From positions 1-41,065 of the forward strand of contig JAICJC010000015.1 of the NCBI GenBank assembly GCA_025928655.1: a DNA stretch of 41,065 nucleotides, written 5' to 3'. The number at the start of each line of letters is the position of its first letter. Position 1 is the stretch's first letter. Shown here in pieces: positions 8,114-16,109 of the stretch. The stretch is from Thermoleophilia bacterium (GTDB lineage Bacteria > Actinomycetota > Thermoleophilia > Gaiellales > JAICJC01). Under the pieces are notes generated by a model. That model was given only the letters and a program-made list of their open reading frames with translations, searched no databases and was not told the origin of the DNA. The translations under genes and the position numbers were made by a program.

Positions 8114-8821
8114 TCACGCCGCGTCGTGGAAGATGAGCCCGAGCGTCGTGCGCTCGCCGCCGAGCACCGTCGCGACGCCGTGGCGCATCGCCGCGCGGTA
8201 GAACCCGCGCGAGCCCTGGACGGGGCGGTTGCGGGTGGGGAAGACGAGGAAGGCGCCCGGGTCGAGGTCGATGACGTGCGCGCGGGACTGCTGCCGCGGC
8301 CGGCCCTCCACGAGCACGAACTGGCCGCCGGCGAAGTCGCCGATCGAGCTCAGGAGCGTGACCGCCTGCAGCGGGAAGGCGACGTCGCCGTAGATGTCCT
8401 GGTGCAAGGCGTTGTGGCCGCCCTCGCCGTAGCGCAGGATGAGCGGGGTCGGCCGTTCCTGGCCGGCGCGGTGGCAGCGGTGCAGGAATGCGTCGAGGTC
8501 GGCGGGCAGGTCGGCCGGCTCGCCGAGCCGCTCCGCCCAGCGGTTGGCGGTCTCCGCCAGCGGGGCGTAGAGCGCGCGGCGGGCGGCGGCGATCGGGTCG
8601 GGCAGCGGGTGGTCGAAGTATCGATAGGTGCCCTCCCCGAAGCGGTGCCGGCGCATCTCGATGGTCGAGCGGAATCGCCCGTCGTGGAAGCTCCCGGCCA
8701 GCCCGGCGCGCTCCGGCGCGGTCAGGATCGGTGGTGTCTGCACGAAGCCGTCCTCGTCCAGCCGGGCCTGGAGGGCCGGCCAGTCGAGGGCGGCGATGCG
8801 GTCTGCGATGGTTTGGGTCAT
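8114..8821 (-). CDS. 2OG-Fe(II) oxygenase-type protein
   Basis: A 235-residue protein resembling 2-oxoglutarate/Fe(II)-dependent dioxygenases of the prolyl-hydroxylase-like superfamily. The iron facial triad is visible as H-x-D in ALHQDIYGD and a distal histidine in FYRAAMRHGV. The later arginine (GGERTTLGLIFHDAA) would bind the 2OG carboxylate. An LVEGRPRQQSRAHV segment lies between them. The open frame runs further upstream into the metG coding region, so I start at the ATG at 8821, which gives MTQTIADRIAAL. The substrate is unknown. Confidence 0.8.
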   Translation of the reverse strand: MTQTIADRIAALDWPALQARLDEDGFVQTPPILTAPERAGLAGSFHDGRFRSTIEMRRHRFGEGTYRYFDHPLPDPIAAARRALYAPLAETANRWAERLGEPADLPADLDAFLHRCHRAGQERPTPLILRYGEGGHNALHQDIYGDVAFPLQAVTLLSSIGDFAGGQFVLVEGRPRQQSRAHVIDLDPGAFLVFPTRNRPVQGSRGFYRAAMRHGVATVLGGERTTLGLIFHDAA

Positions 8822-8862
8822 GGTGGATGAACGCGCCGGGGCGGCCGCGCGTGAGATGCCCT

Positions 8863-10341
8863 TTACGCCGCCTTCGGGAAGAGCCGCCGCGCCGCCGCCG
8901 GGTCGCCCGACTCGAGCGCCGCCACGATGCGCTCCGAGCCTCCGGGCAGGAACGGCGCGATCTCGGCGGCGATCGCGGCGCACGCGGCGAGCGCGTCGGC
9001 GAGCACCGCCGCCCGCGCCTCGCCCTCGAGCTGCCACGGCCGCCGGGCCGACACGAACCGGTTCGCCGCCTCGACCGAACCCCAGACCGCATCGGCGGCG
9101 GCGCGCAGGTCGAACCGCCCGAGCGCCGTGTCGATTGACGCCGGCACAGCGTCGATTGCGGCCGCGAGGCCGGGGTCGGCAATCCTGTCAATTGGCACTC
9201 GCGGCGGATGCCAATTGGATGGGGTCGCGCCCGCCCGCGCCGCCAGCGACACCGTCCGGCTGACCAGGTTCCCGAGCCCGTCGGCAAGCTCGTTCGCCCG
9301 CCGCACCAGACCCTCCTCGCGGAAGTCGGCGTCGCCGGAGCGGGGCACGTCGCGGACGACCCACCAGCGCAGCGCGTCGGTTCCGTACCGCTCCGCGAGG
9401 GCGGCCGGGTCGACGGCGTTGCCGAGCGACTTCGAGAGCTTGCGCCCGCGGACCGTCACGTAGTCGTGCACGAGCACCCGGGTCGGCAGCGGCTCGCCGG
9501 CCGAGCGCAGGATCGCCGGCCAGTAGAGCGCGTGGAACCGGGTGATGCCCTTGCCGACGAGGTGGATGCGCTCGCCGCCGTCCGCCCACCAGCGGGCGTA
9601 GTCACCGCCGCCGTTCCCGTAGCCGAGCGCGGTGACGTAGTTCGCGAGCGCGTCGAACCAGACGTAGATCACCTGGCCCGGGTCGCCCGGCACCGGGATC
9701 CCCCAGCCGCCCGCGCGCTCGCGCGGGCGCGAGACGCTGAGGTCGGCGAGGCCGCTTCGCAGCACCGCCAGCACCTCGTTGCGACGGTGCTCCGGCTCGA
9801 TCGCCAGGGCGCCCGACTCGATCGCGTCCGCGAGCGGCCCGGCATGGCGGGAGAGGCGGAAGAACCAGTTGCGCTCCTCGACCGGCTCCGGCGGCGTCCC
9901 GTGCTCCGGGCAGACGCCGTCGCACAGGTCGTCGTCGTCGAGGAACGCCTCGCAACCGCCGCAGTAGCGGCCCGTATACGCGCGCAGCTCGAGGTCGCCG
10001 GCGTCCGCGCAGGCCCGCCACAGCCGCTCCACCCCCGGCCGGTGGCGGGGGTCGGCCGACGTGCGGATGAAGTCGTCGTAGGAGAGCGCCAGCGGATCGC
10101 GCAGCCGCTCGAAGAGGTCGGAGCGGGCGGCCACGAACTCCGCCGCGGCGAGGCCTGCCGCGGCCGCGGCCTGCACGTTCTTGAGCGCGTTCTCGTCGGT
10201 CCCGCTCAGGTAGCGCACGTCGTCGCCGCGCAGCCGCCGGTGGCGGGCGAGCACGTCGGTCTGCACGAACTCGAGCGCGTGCCCGAGATGGGGGTCGCCG
10301 TTCACGTAGGCGATCGCGTTGGTGATGTAGAAGCGGCTCAT
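8863..10341 (-). CDS. metG: Methionine-tRNA ligase
   Basis: Class I aminoacyl-tRNA synthetase that charges tRNA-Met; cytosolic. A 492-residue short form. HLGH (residues 18-21) is the HIGH motif and KLSKS (about 305) the KMSKS motif. A zinc knuckle with CGGC and CDGVC sits near residues 128-145, and an all-helical anticodon-binding region containing RRPWQL follows. It lacks the C-terminal EMAP/Trbp111 dimerisation domain of longer forms. The ATG at 10341 has a strong AAGGGAGAT site (10345-10353). A structured leader with a possible Met-containing uORF lies upstream, see 10356-10503. This may be one of two MetRS copies in the genome; that cannot be judged here. Confidence 0.95.
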   Translation of the reverse strand: MSRFYITNAIAYVNGDPHLGHALEFVQTDVLARHRRLRGDDVRYLSGTDENALKNVQAAAAAGLAAAEFVAARSDLFERLRDPLALSYDDFIRTSADPRHRPGVERLWRACADAGDLELRAYTGRYCGGCEAFLDDDDLCDGVCPEHGTPPEPVEERNWFFRLSRHAGPLADAIESGALAIEPEHRRNEVLAVLRSGLADLSVSRPRERAGGWGIPVPGDPGQVIYVWFDALANYVTALGYGNGGGDYARWWADGGERIHLVGKGITRFHALYWPAILRSAGEPLPTRVLVHDYVTVRGRKLSKSLGNAVDPAALAERYGTDALRWWVVRDVPRSGDADFREEGLVRRANELADGLGNLVSRTVSLAARAGATPSNWHPPRVPIDRIADPGLAAAIDAVPASIDTALGRFDLRAAADAVWGSVEAANRFVSARRPWQLEGEARAAVLADALAACAAIAAEIAPFLPGGSERIVAALESGDPAAARRLFPKAA

Positions 10342-10355
10342 CGGATCTCCCTTCG

Positions 10356-10462
10356 CGGCCCCGCGGGACCGACGGATCGCCGATGAGCGGCGTCTTGCGG
10401 CCCCATCGGGGGCCGGTCGTCGTGGCTACGCGCGCACGCGGACGGGCCCCTGCGGCGGGGCC
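10356..10462 (-). promoter_or_regulatory. Candidate ribosome-controlled attenuator in the metG leader
   Basis: Reading along the mRNA: hairpin 1, GGCCCC/GGGGCC (10445-10462), lies inside the uORF directly after its tandem Met codons. Hairpin 2, CGGCCCC/GGGGCCG with loop CGAT, is at 10398-10415. A smaller CGCCG/CGGCG hairpin is at 10378-10392. Hairpin 3, CGGUCCC/GGGGCCG with one G-U pair, is at 10356-10371 just before the Shine-Dalgarno sequence. All GGCCCC and GGGGCC arms can pair with one another in alternative ways, as in classical attenuators. There is no U-run, so control would be translational or Rho-type. Function is inferred from the layout. Confidence 0.45.
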
Positions 10463-10491
10463 ATCATCCGGAAGTGACTCGTGCGCGTCAT
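10426..10491 (-). CDS. Putative metG leader peptide (21 codons)
   Basis: A 21-codon ORF from ATG 10491 to TAG 10426-10428. The peptide begins MTRTSHFRMMAPP and ends PVRVRA. Codons 9 and 10 are both ATG and sit immediately before the first strong hairpin of the leader. It has no Shine-Dalgarno sequence; instead TATCCT (10498-10503) lies 6 bases upstream, which would put the transcription start at the A of the ATG (leaderless translation). Ribosome slowing at the Met codons when charged tRNA-Met is scarce would free the downstream arms to re-pair. This is inference, with no independent support in the window. Confidence 0.45.
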   Translation of the reverse strand: MTRTSHFRMMAPPQGPVRVRA

Positions 10492-10497
10492 GCCCGG

Positions 10498-10526
10498 AGG
10501 ATAGCCGCGCCCCGGCCCGGAATCAC
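10498..10526 (-). promoter_or_regulatory. Putative promoter of metG and its leader
   Basis: TATCCT (10498-10503, minus strand) fits TANNNT. With 17-bp spacing the -35 region would be GTGATT at 10521-10526, which keeps only the TGA core. The start site would fall on the leader-peptide ATG. Confidence 0.4.
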
Positions 10527-10555
10527 GCCCCATGGCGAGGTGGGAGACGAGCCCG

Positions 10556-11158
10556 CTAGCCCCGGCTGATCTCGAGCTCGATCTCGGTCGGGTCGCCCGA
10601 GTTGATCGGCACGAGATCCTGGGGGCAGGCGGAGACGGCCACGATGATGTCCATCTCCGCCCGCAGCGTGACCGAGTCGCCCGCGGCGGTCGGCGCGGGC
10701 TCCCAGCCGATCGCGCCCCCTTCGCCCACCGGAATGTTCATGAACAGGTTGATCGGCTGCGGGATCACGATGCCCTCGTGCCCGAGCGCGGCCATCGCCT
10801 TCTGCAGATTCTCCTCGCACGAGGCGTGCCAGCCCTCGGCGCCGAGGAGGGCGTAACGGGCCGGGTCGCAGGCGGCGCAGAGCATGTCGTGGATGCCGGG
10901 CGAGGTGTCCTCCTCGAGCGTCAGGATCGGGCGGCGGTGGTTCGTCACGAACTGCTCGCCCACCGCCGGGAAGAGCTTCCCCACCCACACGCGCGTGTGC
11001 TGCGCGCTTGCGTACTCGCTCACGTCGTCGGCGCAGAACGCGAACACGTCGGCCACCTGGCCGCCGCGCGGATCGATCACCCGGATGCGGTCGCCGCGCC
11101 GAAGCTCGACCGCGCGGCCCTCGCGGGCAGGGACGGTGACGGTGGCGGGGTCGGGCAC
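10556..11158 (-). CDS. DUF1989 / urea carboxylase-associated family protein
   Basis: A 200-residue cytosolic protein of the DUF1989 family. It has the typical N-terminal RIRVIDPRGGQVADVFAF segment, an HTRVW motif, Cys-bearing metal-site-like segments (MLCAACDP, HASCEENL) and the family signature PINLFMNIPV. Members occur beside urea carboxylases, and some are known as the carboxyguanidine deiminase subunits CgdA/CgdB; others are uncharacterised. No urea or guanidine carboxylase gene is in the window, so its reaction is open. GTG start at 11158 without an obvious ribosome-binding site. It precedes metG, but metG has its own predicted promoter. Confidence 0.8.
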   Translation of the reverse strand: MPDPATVTVPAREGRAVELRRGDRIRVIDPRGGQVADVFAFCADDVSEYASAQHTRVWVGKLFPAVGEQFVTNHRRPILTLEEDTSPGIHDMLCAACDPARYALLGAEGWHASCEENLQKAMAALGHEGIVIPQPINLFMNIPVGEGGAIGWEPAPTAAGDSVTLRAEMDIIVAVSACPQDLVPINSGDPTEIELEISRG

Positions 11159-11179
11159 GTGGCGTGGGGAGCGGTCGGT

Positions 11180-11358
11180 CCAGAAATTCGCCGTCGTGGC
11201 TGGCCTTTCGTCCCCCGGCCGAAAGAGCTTTCGAGTTGCCTCTACGACTCCTCCGTCCGGCTTCGACCTACTCGGCTGCCCGCGACGGCGCAGTGATCAA
11301 GCTACGGCACCCGGGGTCGGTCTGCAACCCGAAAGTTCACGCAGTTTGCGAGGTTCGG
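11180..11358. repeat. Tandem repeat copy 1 (179 bp, period 207)
   Basis: First of two directly repeated copies; the second is exactly 207 bases downstream with no insertions or deletions. It contains CGAAAGAGCTTTCG (a hairpin), an overlapping alternative hairpin CTTTCG...CGAAAG, and ends with CCGAA...TTCGG around CGCAGTTTGCG. No gene was recognised in it. Confidence 0.9.
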
Positions 11359-11386
11359 CGGCCCGGCCGGCCGGGATTTCCCCGGA

Positions 11387-11565
11387 CCAGAGATTCGCCG
11401 TCGTGGCTGGCCTTTCGTCCCCCGGCCGAAAGAGCTTTCGAGTCACCTCTACAGCTCCTCCGTCCGGCTTCGACCTACTCGGCTGCCCTCGACGGCGCAG
11501 GAGTGAAGGTACGGCACCGGGGGACGGCTTGCAACCCGAAAGTTCACGCACTTTGCGAGGTTCGG
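11387..11565. repeat. Tandem repeat copy 2
   Basis: Second copy, differing from copy 1 at about 16 of 179 positions by eye. The hairpin-forming segments are fully kept, and changes cluster between them. It ends 21 bases before the TAGAGT -10 box of the M55 peptidase gene, so it lies upstream of, not inside, that transcript if the gene is leaderless. Together with copy 1 it fills the 440-base gap between the DUF1989 gene and the peptidase gene. Confidence 0.9.
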
Positions 11566-11586
11566 GGCACACCACTTCGCATCATC

Positions 11587-11592
11587 TAGAGT
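11587..11592 (+). promoter_or_regulatory. -10 box, M55 peptidase operon
   Basis: TAGAGT lies 8 bases before ATG 11601, predicting a leaderless mRNA. No ribosome-binding site is present. Confidence 0.5.
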
Positions 11593-11600
11593 TGCCGCCC

Positions 11601-12428
11601 ATGCGCGTCTTCATCGTCAGCGACATGGAGGGCGTCGCCGGCATAACGAACTGGAGCGGGGTCGGCGCCGGTGATCCGCTGTACGAGGAGGGCCGCACCC
11701 TCTACACCGAGGAGATCAACGCGGCCGTCCGCGGCGCGCGGGCCGGAGGGGCGACCGAGGTCGTCGTCATGGACTGCCACGGCGCCGGGGGCGACCTGTC
11801 GTTCAACTCGCTTCGGCCCGACCTGCTGGACGACGGCTGCGAGTTCGTCGTCCAGCGCGAGTGGACCGAGTACACCGGCGCGCTCGAGGACGGCTGCGAC
11901 GCGGCCCTCTTCATCGGCATGCACGCGATGGCGGGCACCGGCGACGGGGGGATGAGCCATACCGTCTCGGGCACCCAGTGGCACGGCCTCTCCTTCAACG
12001 GCCGCGAGGTGGGCGAGACCGGGATCAACGCCGCGCTGTGCGGGGCGTGGGGCTGCCCGGTGCTGCTCGTGACCGGGGATCAGGCCGCCTGCCGTGAGGG
12101 CCGGGAGCTGCTCGGCGACGGACTCCAGACGGTGCAGGTGAAGACGTCGCTCGGCCGGTTCAGCGCCCGCCACAAGACGCCCAACGTGGCCCGCGCGATG
12201 ATCGAGGAGGGCGCGAAGCGCGCGCTCGCCGACGTCAGGGCGGTCGCGCCCTACGACCCGGGCAGGCCGTGCGAGATCCGGGTCGAGTTCGCGAGCCCCG
12301 ACCACACCGAGCAGTTTCGCCACCACCCCGCGGTCGAGATCACCGACCCGCGCACGATCGTGAGCGCGGGCCCCGACTGGTGGACGGCCTGGCGCCAGTT
12401 CTACTTCTCGTTCCGGTGGCCGGACTGA
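11601..12428 (+). CDS. M55-family D-aminopeptidase (DppA-like)
   Basis: A 275-residue zinc aminopeptidase of the DppA family, which releases N-terminal D-amino acids from peptides, for example in cell-wall peptide recycling. The binuclear zinc site is complete: SDMEG (D8, E10), DCHG (H60), GMHA (H108) and GETGINA (E139). The C-terminal region has the usual RVEFASPDH segment. An open frame continues upstream through the tandem repeats, but the ATG at 11601 matches the family N-terminus (MRVFIVSDMEG) and has a -10 box 8 bases away. Its stop overlaps the next ATG by one base. Confidence 0.9.
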   Translation: MRVFIVSDMEGVAGITNWSGVGAGDPLYEEGRTLYTEEINAAVRGARAGGATEVVVMDCHGAGGDLSFNSLRPDLLDDGCEFVVQREWTEYTGALEDGCDAALFIGMHAMAGTGDGGMSHTVSGTQWHGLSFNGREVGETGINAALCGAWGCPVLLVTGDQAACREGRELLGDGLQTVQVKTSLGRFSARHKTPNVARAMIEEGAKRALADVRAVAPYDPGRPCEIRVEFASPDHTEQFRHHPAVEITDPRTIVSAGPDWWTAWRQFYFSFRWPD

Positions 12429-13816
12429 TGGCGCGCGAGTACCCGACCATCCTCGACCTGATCGGCGGCACGCCGCTCGTGCGGCTGGAGCGGGTGGCGC
12501 GCGACGTCGAGCCGACCGTGCTCGCGAAGGTCGAGTGGATGAACCCCGGCGGCTCGGTGAAGGACCGGATCGGCCTGCGCATGATCGAGGCGGCGGAGCG
12601 CGAGGGCCTGCTGCGGCCCGGCGGGACGATCGTCGAGCCGACCTCCGGCAACACCGGGGTGGGCCTGGCGATGGTCGCCGCCCGCCGCGGCTACCGGATG
12701 ATCTTCGTCATGCCCGACAAGATGAGCCAGGAGAAGATCTCGCTCCTGCGCGCCTTCGGGGCCGAGGTGATCGTGTGCCCGACGGCCGTCGACGCCGATT
12801 CGCCGGAGAGCTACTACTCGGTGTCCGACCGGCTGGCCGAGGAGATCCCGGGCGCCTTCAAGCCCAACCAGTACGCGAATGCCGCCAACCCCAAGGCCCA
12901 CTACGACACCACCGGCCCGGAGATCTGGGAGGGGACGGGCGGCGAGATCGACGCGCTCGTGATCGCCGTCGGCACCGGCGGCACCATCTCCGGCTCGGCC
13001 CGGTACCTGAAGGAGCGCAAGCCGGATCTGCTCGTCGTCGGCGCCGACCCGGAGGGCTCGATCTACTCCTCCGAGACGATGCACCCGTACCTGGTCGAGG
13101 GCATCGGCGAGGACTTCTGGCCGCAGACGTTCGACCCGACGCTGGTCGATGAGTACGTGACCGTGTCCGACCGCGACTCGTTCCTGACGGCCCGCCGCAT
13201 GGCCCGCGAGGAGGGCATGCTCGTCGGCGGCTCGGCCGGGACGGCGATCCACGCGGCGCTCGAGGTGGCCGGCCGCTTCGGCCGCGACGCCACCATCGTC
13301 ACGCTGATCCCCGACGGCGGCCGCGCCTACCTGAGCAAGTTCCTGAACGACAACTACATGCTCGAGTACGGGTTCCTCGAGCGCTCGACGCCGGTGCCCA
13401 CGGTCGAGCAGGTGGCCCAGGCCAAGCACGGCGCCGAGCTGCCGGAGCTGGTCACGATCGAGGCCCACCACAAGGTGGGCGAGGCGATCGAGCTCATGCA
13501 GCGCTACTCGATCTCGCAGCTCCCGGTGGTGCGGACACAGCCGCCCGAGTCGCTGGCGGACGTGGTCGGGTCGCTGCAGGACCGCAGCCTGCTCGACCGC
13601 GTCTTCAAGAACCCGGACGCGCTCCAGGACAACGTCGCCGAGGCGATGGGGCCACCGCTCGCCGCCGTCGACGCCGCCGACTCGCTCGACCGCGTCTTCG
13701 CCGACCTCACCGCCGGCAGCCCCGCCGTCGTCGTGGTGCGTGACGGCCGGCCGGCGGGGATGCTGAGCCGCTCCGACCTGCTCGAGTACCTGGCCCACCG
13801 GCGAAACGGCGCGTGA
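12428..13816 (+). CDS. cbs: Cystathionine beta-synthase
   Basis: PLP enzyme condensing serine (or O-acetylserine) with homocysteine to cystathionine; 462 residues. The catalytic domain spans about 1-325: PLP lysine K45 in NPGGSVKDR, the PTSGNTG loop near residue 71, and GTGGTISG for the phosphate. Two C-terminal CBS (Bateman) domains span about 335-462 (EAHHKVGEAIELMQRYSISQ; AMGPPLAAVDAADSLDRVF). The heme-binding N-terminus of animal CBS is absent. It overlaps the preceding gene by one base and the next by four. With the gamma-lyase/synthase gene at 14944 it makes a reverse-transsulfuration pair. Confidence 0.92.
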   Translation: MAREYPTILDLIGGTPLVRLERVARDVEPTVLAKVEWMNPGGSVKDRIGLRMIEAAEREGLLRPGGTIVEPTSGNTGVGLAMVAARRGYRMIFVMPDKMSQEKISLLRAFGAEVIVCPTAVDADSPESYYSVSDRLAEEIPGAFKPNQYANAANPKAHYDTTGPEIWEGTGGEIDALVIAVGTGGTISGSARYLKERKPDLLVVGADPEGSIYSSETMHPYLVEGIGEDFWPQTFDPTLVDEYVTVSDRDSFLTARRMAREEGMLVGGSAGTAIHAALEVAGRFGRDATIVTLIPDGGRAYLSKFLNDNYMLEYGFLERSTPVPTVEQVAQAKHGAELPELVTIEAHHKVGEAIELMQRYSISQLPVVRTQPPESLADVVGSLQDRSLLDRVFKNPDALQDNVAEAMGPPLAAVDAADSLDRVFADLTAGSPAVVVVRDGRPAGMLSRSDLLEYLAHRRNGA

Positions 13817-14934
13817 CGCCGCTCTCCGCGGCGTCGCTGCGCCGGCACGTCGTCGCCGCCCAGGGCTACTCGACCCGGCCCCGGCGCGGCACCGCCGCCG
13901 ACGTCGAGGCCACGGTCGCGCGCCTGGGGTGCGTCCAGCTCGACTCGATCTCGACCGTCGCCCGCAGCCACCGGCTGACGCTGCTCTCGCGGATCGGCAC
14001 CTACCCGACGGGCACCGTGTCGAAGCTCCTGCGCAGCGGGCGCCTGTTCGAGTACTGGGCCCATGAGGCATGCCTGCTGCCGATCGAGCTCTGGCCGCTC
14101 ATGCGCAGCTTCATGCGCGACCGCACCCACCCCTGGTGGGGCCCGATCATCGAGCGCGAGCCGGCGCTGGCCGATCACGTCATGGGCGCGATCCGGGAGC
14201 GCGGCCCGCTCGGCTCCCGCGACTTCGAGGGGGAGCGCTCGGGCGGCATGTGGAACCTGAAGCCGGCCAAGCGGATGCTGGAGGCGCTGTGGAGCGCGGG
14301 TGACCTCGTGATCGCCGGCCGCCAGGGCTTCCAGCGGATGTACGACCTGCCCGAGCGGGTGGTCCCCGACGACGTCCTCGGCGCGCCGGTCCCCGGCGAC
14401 GACGAGGTGTTGCGGCGGCTGATCGTGCTCGCCGTGCGCGGCCGCGGCGCGCTGACCGAGGCGGGCGTCGTCGAGCACTGGCGGCTGCGCGGCGGGACGG
14501 CCCGGATCCGCCCGCACGTCGCCGACGTCGTCGCCGCGGGCGAGCTGCGCCGGGCCGAGGTGGCCGACGGCGGGGCGCCGGCCCTCATCGCCGCCGACGC
14601 CGATCCCGGGGCCGCCCGCCCGGCGGGCGCCGTCCTGCTCTCCCCGTTCGACAACCTGCTCTGGGACCGCCCCTTCGCCGAGCGGGTGCTCGGCTTCAGG
14701 CACCTGATCGAGGTCTACAAGCCGGCGCCGGAGCGGCGCTACGGCTACTACGTGCTGCCGCTCCTGTCCGGCGACCGGATCGTCGGCCGCGCCGACGTCA
14801 AGGCCGACCGGGCGGCGAGGACGCTCACGGCGAAGGCCTGGCATCCGGAGGGCCGCTTCCGCAGCACGGCGCCGCTCGAGCGGGCGCTGGCCCGGCTGGC
14901 CCGCCAGCTCGGCCTCCGGCCGGTGCACGGGTAG
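13813..14934 (+). CDS. AlkZ/YcaQ-like DNA glycosylase (HTH_42 family)
   Basis: A 373-residue winged-helix protein of the YcaQ/AlkZ/AlkX family, DNA glycosylases for bulky N-alkyl lesions and interstrand cross-links. The catalytic QxD motif is present as VQLDSISTVARSH (Q42, D44). Other family marks are EYWAHEACLLP, SPFDNLLWDR and the C-terminal YYVLPLLSGDRIVGRADVK. GTG start overlapping the CBS stop (GTGA), so it is translationally coupled. Its place between the two transsulfuration genes is odd; a link between cysteine or thiol supply and alkylation repair is conceivable but only inferred. Confidence 0.85.
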   Translation: MTPLSAASLRRHVVAAQGYSTRPRRGTAADVEATVARLGCVQLDSISTVARSHRLTLLSRIGTYPTGTVSKLLRSGRLFEYWAHEACLLPIELWPLMRSFMRDRTHPWWGPIIEREPALADHVMGAIRERGPLGSRDFEGERSGGMWNLKPAKRMLEALWSAGDLVIAGRQGFQRMYDLPERVVPDDVLGAPVPGDDEVLRRLIVLAVRGRGALTEAGVVEHWRLRGGTARIRPHVADVVAAGELRRAEVADGGAPALIAADADPGAARPAGAVLLSPFDNLLWDRPFAERVLGFRHLIEVYKPAPERRYGYYVLPLLSGDRIVGRADVKADRAARTLTAKAWHPEGRFRSTAPLERALARLARQLGLRPVHG

Positions 14935-14939
14935 ATTCC
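14934..14939 (+). promoter_or_regulatory. Internal -10 box before the cystathionine gamma-lyase gene
   Basis: TAGATT begins at the last base region of the glycosylase stop codon and lies about 6 bases before ATG 14944. It predicts an internal leaderless transcript in addition to read-through from the operon. Confidence 0.4.
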
Positions 14940-14943
14940 CGCC

Positions 14944-16071
14944 ATGGACTTCGAGACCCGCGCCATCCACGCCGGCCAGGAGCCCGATCCGCGCACGGGC
15001 GCCGTGGCCGTCCCGATCTATCAGACCTCGACCTACGCCCAGCGGGCCGTCGGCGAGTACGAGTACGACTACTCGCGCACGCGCAACCCCACCCGCGACG
15101 CGCTCGAGGAGTGCCTGGCGTCACTCGAGGGCGCCGCCCACGGCCTCGCCTTCGCGTCCGGCATGGCGGCCGCGACGACGGTGATGCACCTGGTCGACCC
15201 GTCCCGGCGCGTGGTCTCGGTGAACGACGTCTACGGCGGCACCTACCGGCTGTTCTCGAAGGTGTACGAGCCGAAGGGCTACCGCTTCTCCTACCTGTCG
15301 GCCGAGCAGTGCAACACCGAGCTCGCCGACCACCTCGGCGACGACACGGCGCTCGTGTGGCTGGAGACGCCGACGAACCCGCTCCTCAACGTGGTCGACC
15401 TGCGCGCCGCCGCCGACGCCGCGCACGCGGCCAGCGCCCTCGTCGTCGTGGACAACACCTTCGCGTCGCCCTACCTGCAGCGGCCGATCGAACACGGGGC
15501 CGACATCGTCGTCCACTCGACGACGAAGTACCTGGGCGGCCACTCCGATCTCATCGGCGGCTTCGCAGCCACCGGCGACGCCGGCCTCGCCGAGCGGCTG
15601 GCGTTCCTGCAGAACTCGCTCGGCGGCGTGCCGGGGCCGCTGGACGCGTGGCTCGTGCTGCGGGGGCTGAAGACGCTCGGCGTGCGCATGCGGGCGCACT
15701 GCGAGAACGCGGCCGCGATCGTGGAGTTCCTGCAGGGCCACGACCGGGTCGAGCGGGTGCTCTACCCGGGCATCGGCGAGCACCCGGGGCACGACATCGC
15801 CCGCCGCCAGATGGACGGCTTCGGGGGCATGGTGTCGTTCCTGGCCGCCTCCGAGGACGAGGCGGTGGCGCTCGCCGCCCGCACGAAGATCTGGACGCTC
15901 GCCGAGAGCCTCGGGGGAGTGGAGAGCCTGATCGAGCACCCCGGCCGCATGACCCACGCCTCGACGGCGGACTCCCCCTTCGCGACGCCCGGCACGCTCG
16001 TGCGGCTCTCGGTCGGGATCGAGTCGGCCGCCGACCTGATCGCCGACCTCGACCAGGCCCTGCGCGGCTAG
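14944..16071 (+). CDS. Cystathionine gamma-lyase / gamma-synthase family PLP enzyme
   Basis: A 375-residue Cys/Met-metabolism PLP enzyme. It has the family opening (TRAIHAGQEPD), YSRTRNPTRDALE, the SGMAA phosphate loop near 72-76, ETPTNP, and the PLP lysine K195 in HSTTKYLGGHSD. The late SLGGVESLIEHP motif is typical of MetB/CGL. Paired with cystathionine beta-synthase, cystathionine gamma-lyase (making cysteine) is the most likely role, though gamma-synthase cannot be excluded by motif. The stop runs directly into a two-level palindrome (16071-16109) shared with the convergent GNAT gene. Confidence 0.9.
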   Translation: MDFETRAIHAGQEPDPRTGAVAVPIYQTSTYAQRAVGEYEYDYSRTRNPTRDALEECLASLEGAAHGLAFASGMAAATTVMHLVDPSRRVVSVNDVYGGTYRLFSKVYEPKGYRFSYLSAEQCNTELADHLGDDTALVWLETPTNPLLNVVDLRAAADAAHAASALVVVDNTFASPYLQRPIEHGADIVVHSTTKYLGGHSDLIGGFAATGDAGLAERLAFLQNSLGGVPGPLDAWLVLRGLKTLGVRMRAHCENAAAIVEFLQGHDRVERVLYPGIGEHPGHDIARRQMDGFGGMVSFLAASEDEAVALAARTKIWTLAESLGGVESLIEHPGRMTHASTADSPFATPGTLVRLSVGIESAADLIADLDQALRG

Positions 16072-16109
16072 GACCCGCCAAACGGGGTCAGACCCCTCCT
16101 GGCGGGTCC
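16071..16109. repeat. Nested REP-like palindrome, GGGGTCWGACCCC family, likely terminator
   Basis: Outer arms GGACCCGCCA (16071-16080) and TGGCGGGTCC (16100-16109) are perfect inverted repeats. They enclose the inner palindrome GGGGTC-A-GACCCC (16084-16096), with 3-base spacers on each side. It lies between convergent genes and probably ends both transcripts. An almost identical copy is at 32216-32254. Confidence 0.85.

Noticed and set aside
10398-10415. Strong hairpin before metG as an intrinsic terminator
   Set aside because: Not followed by a run of T; more consistent with alternative RNA pairing.
11164-11589. Repeated-peptide protein encoded by the tandem repeats
   Set aside because: The repeats are open in more than one frame because of GC content and no frame has a good start; DNA or RNA repeats are the simpler view.
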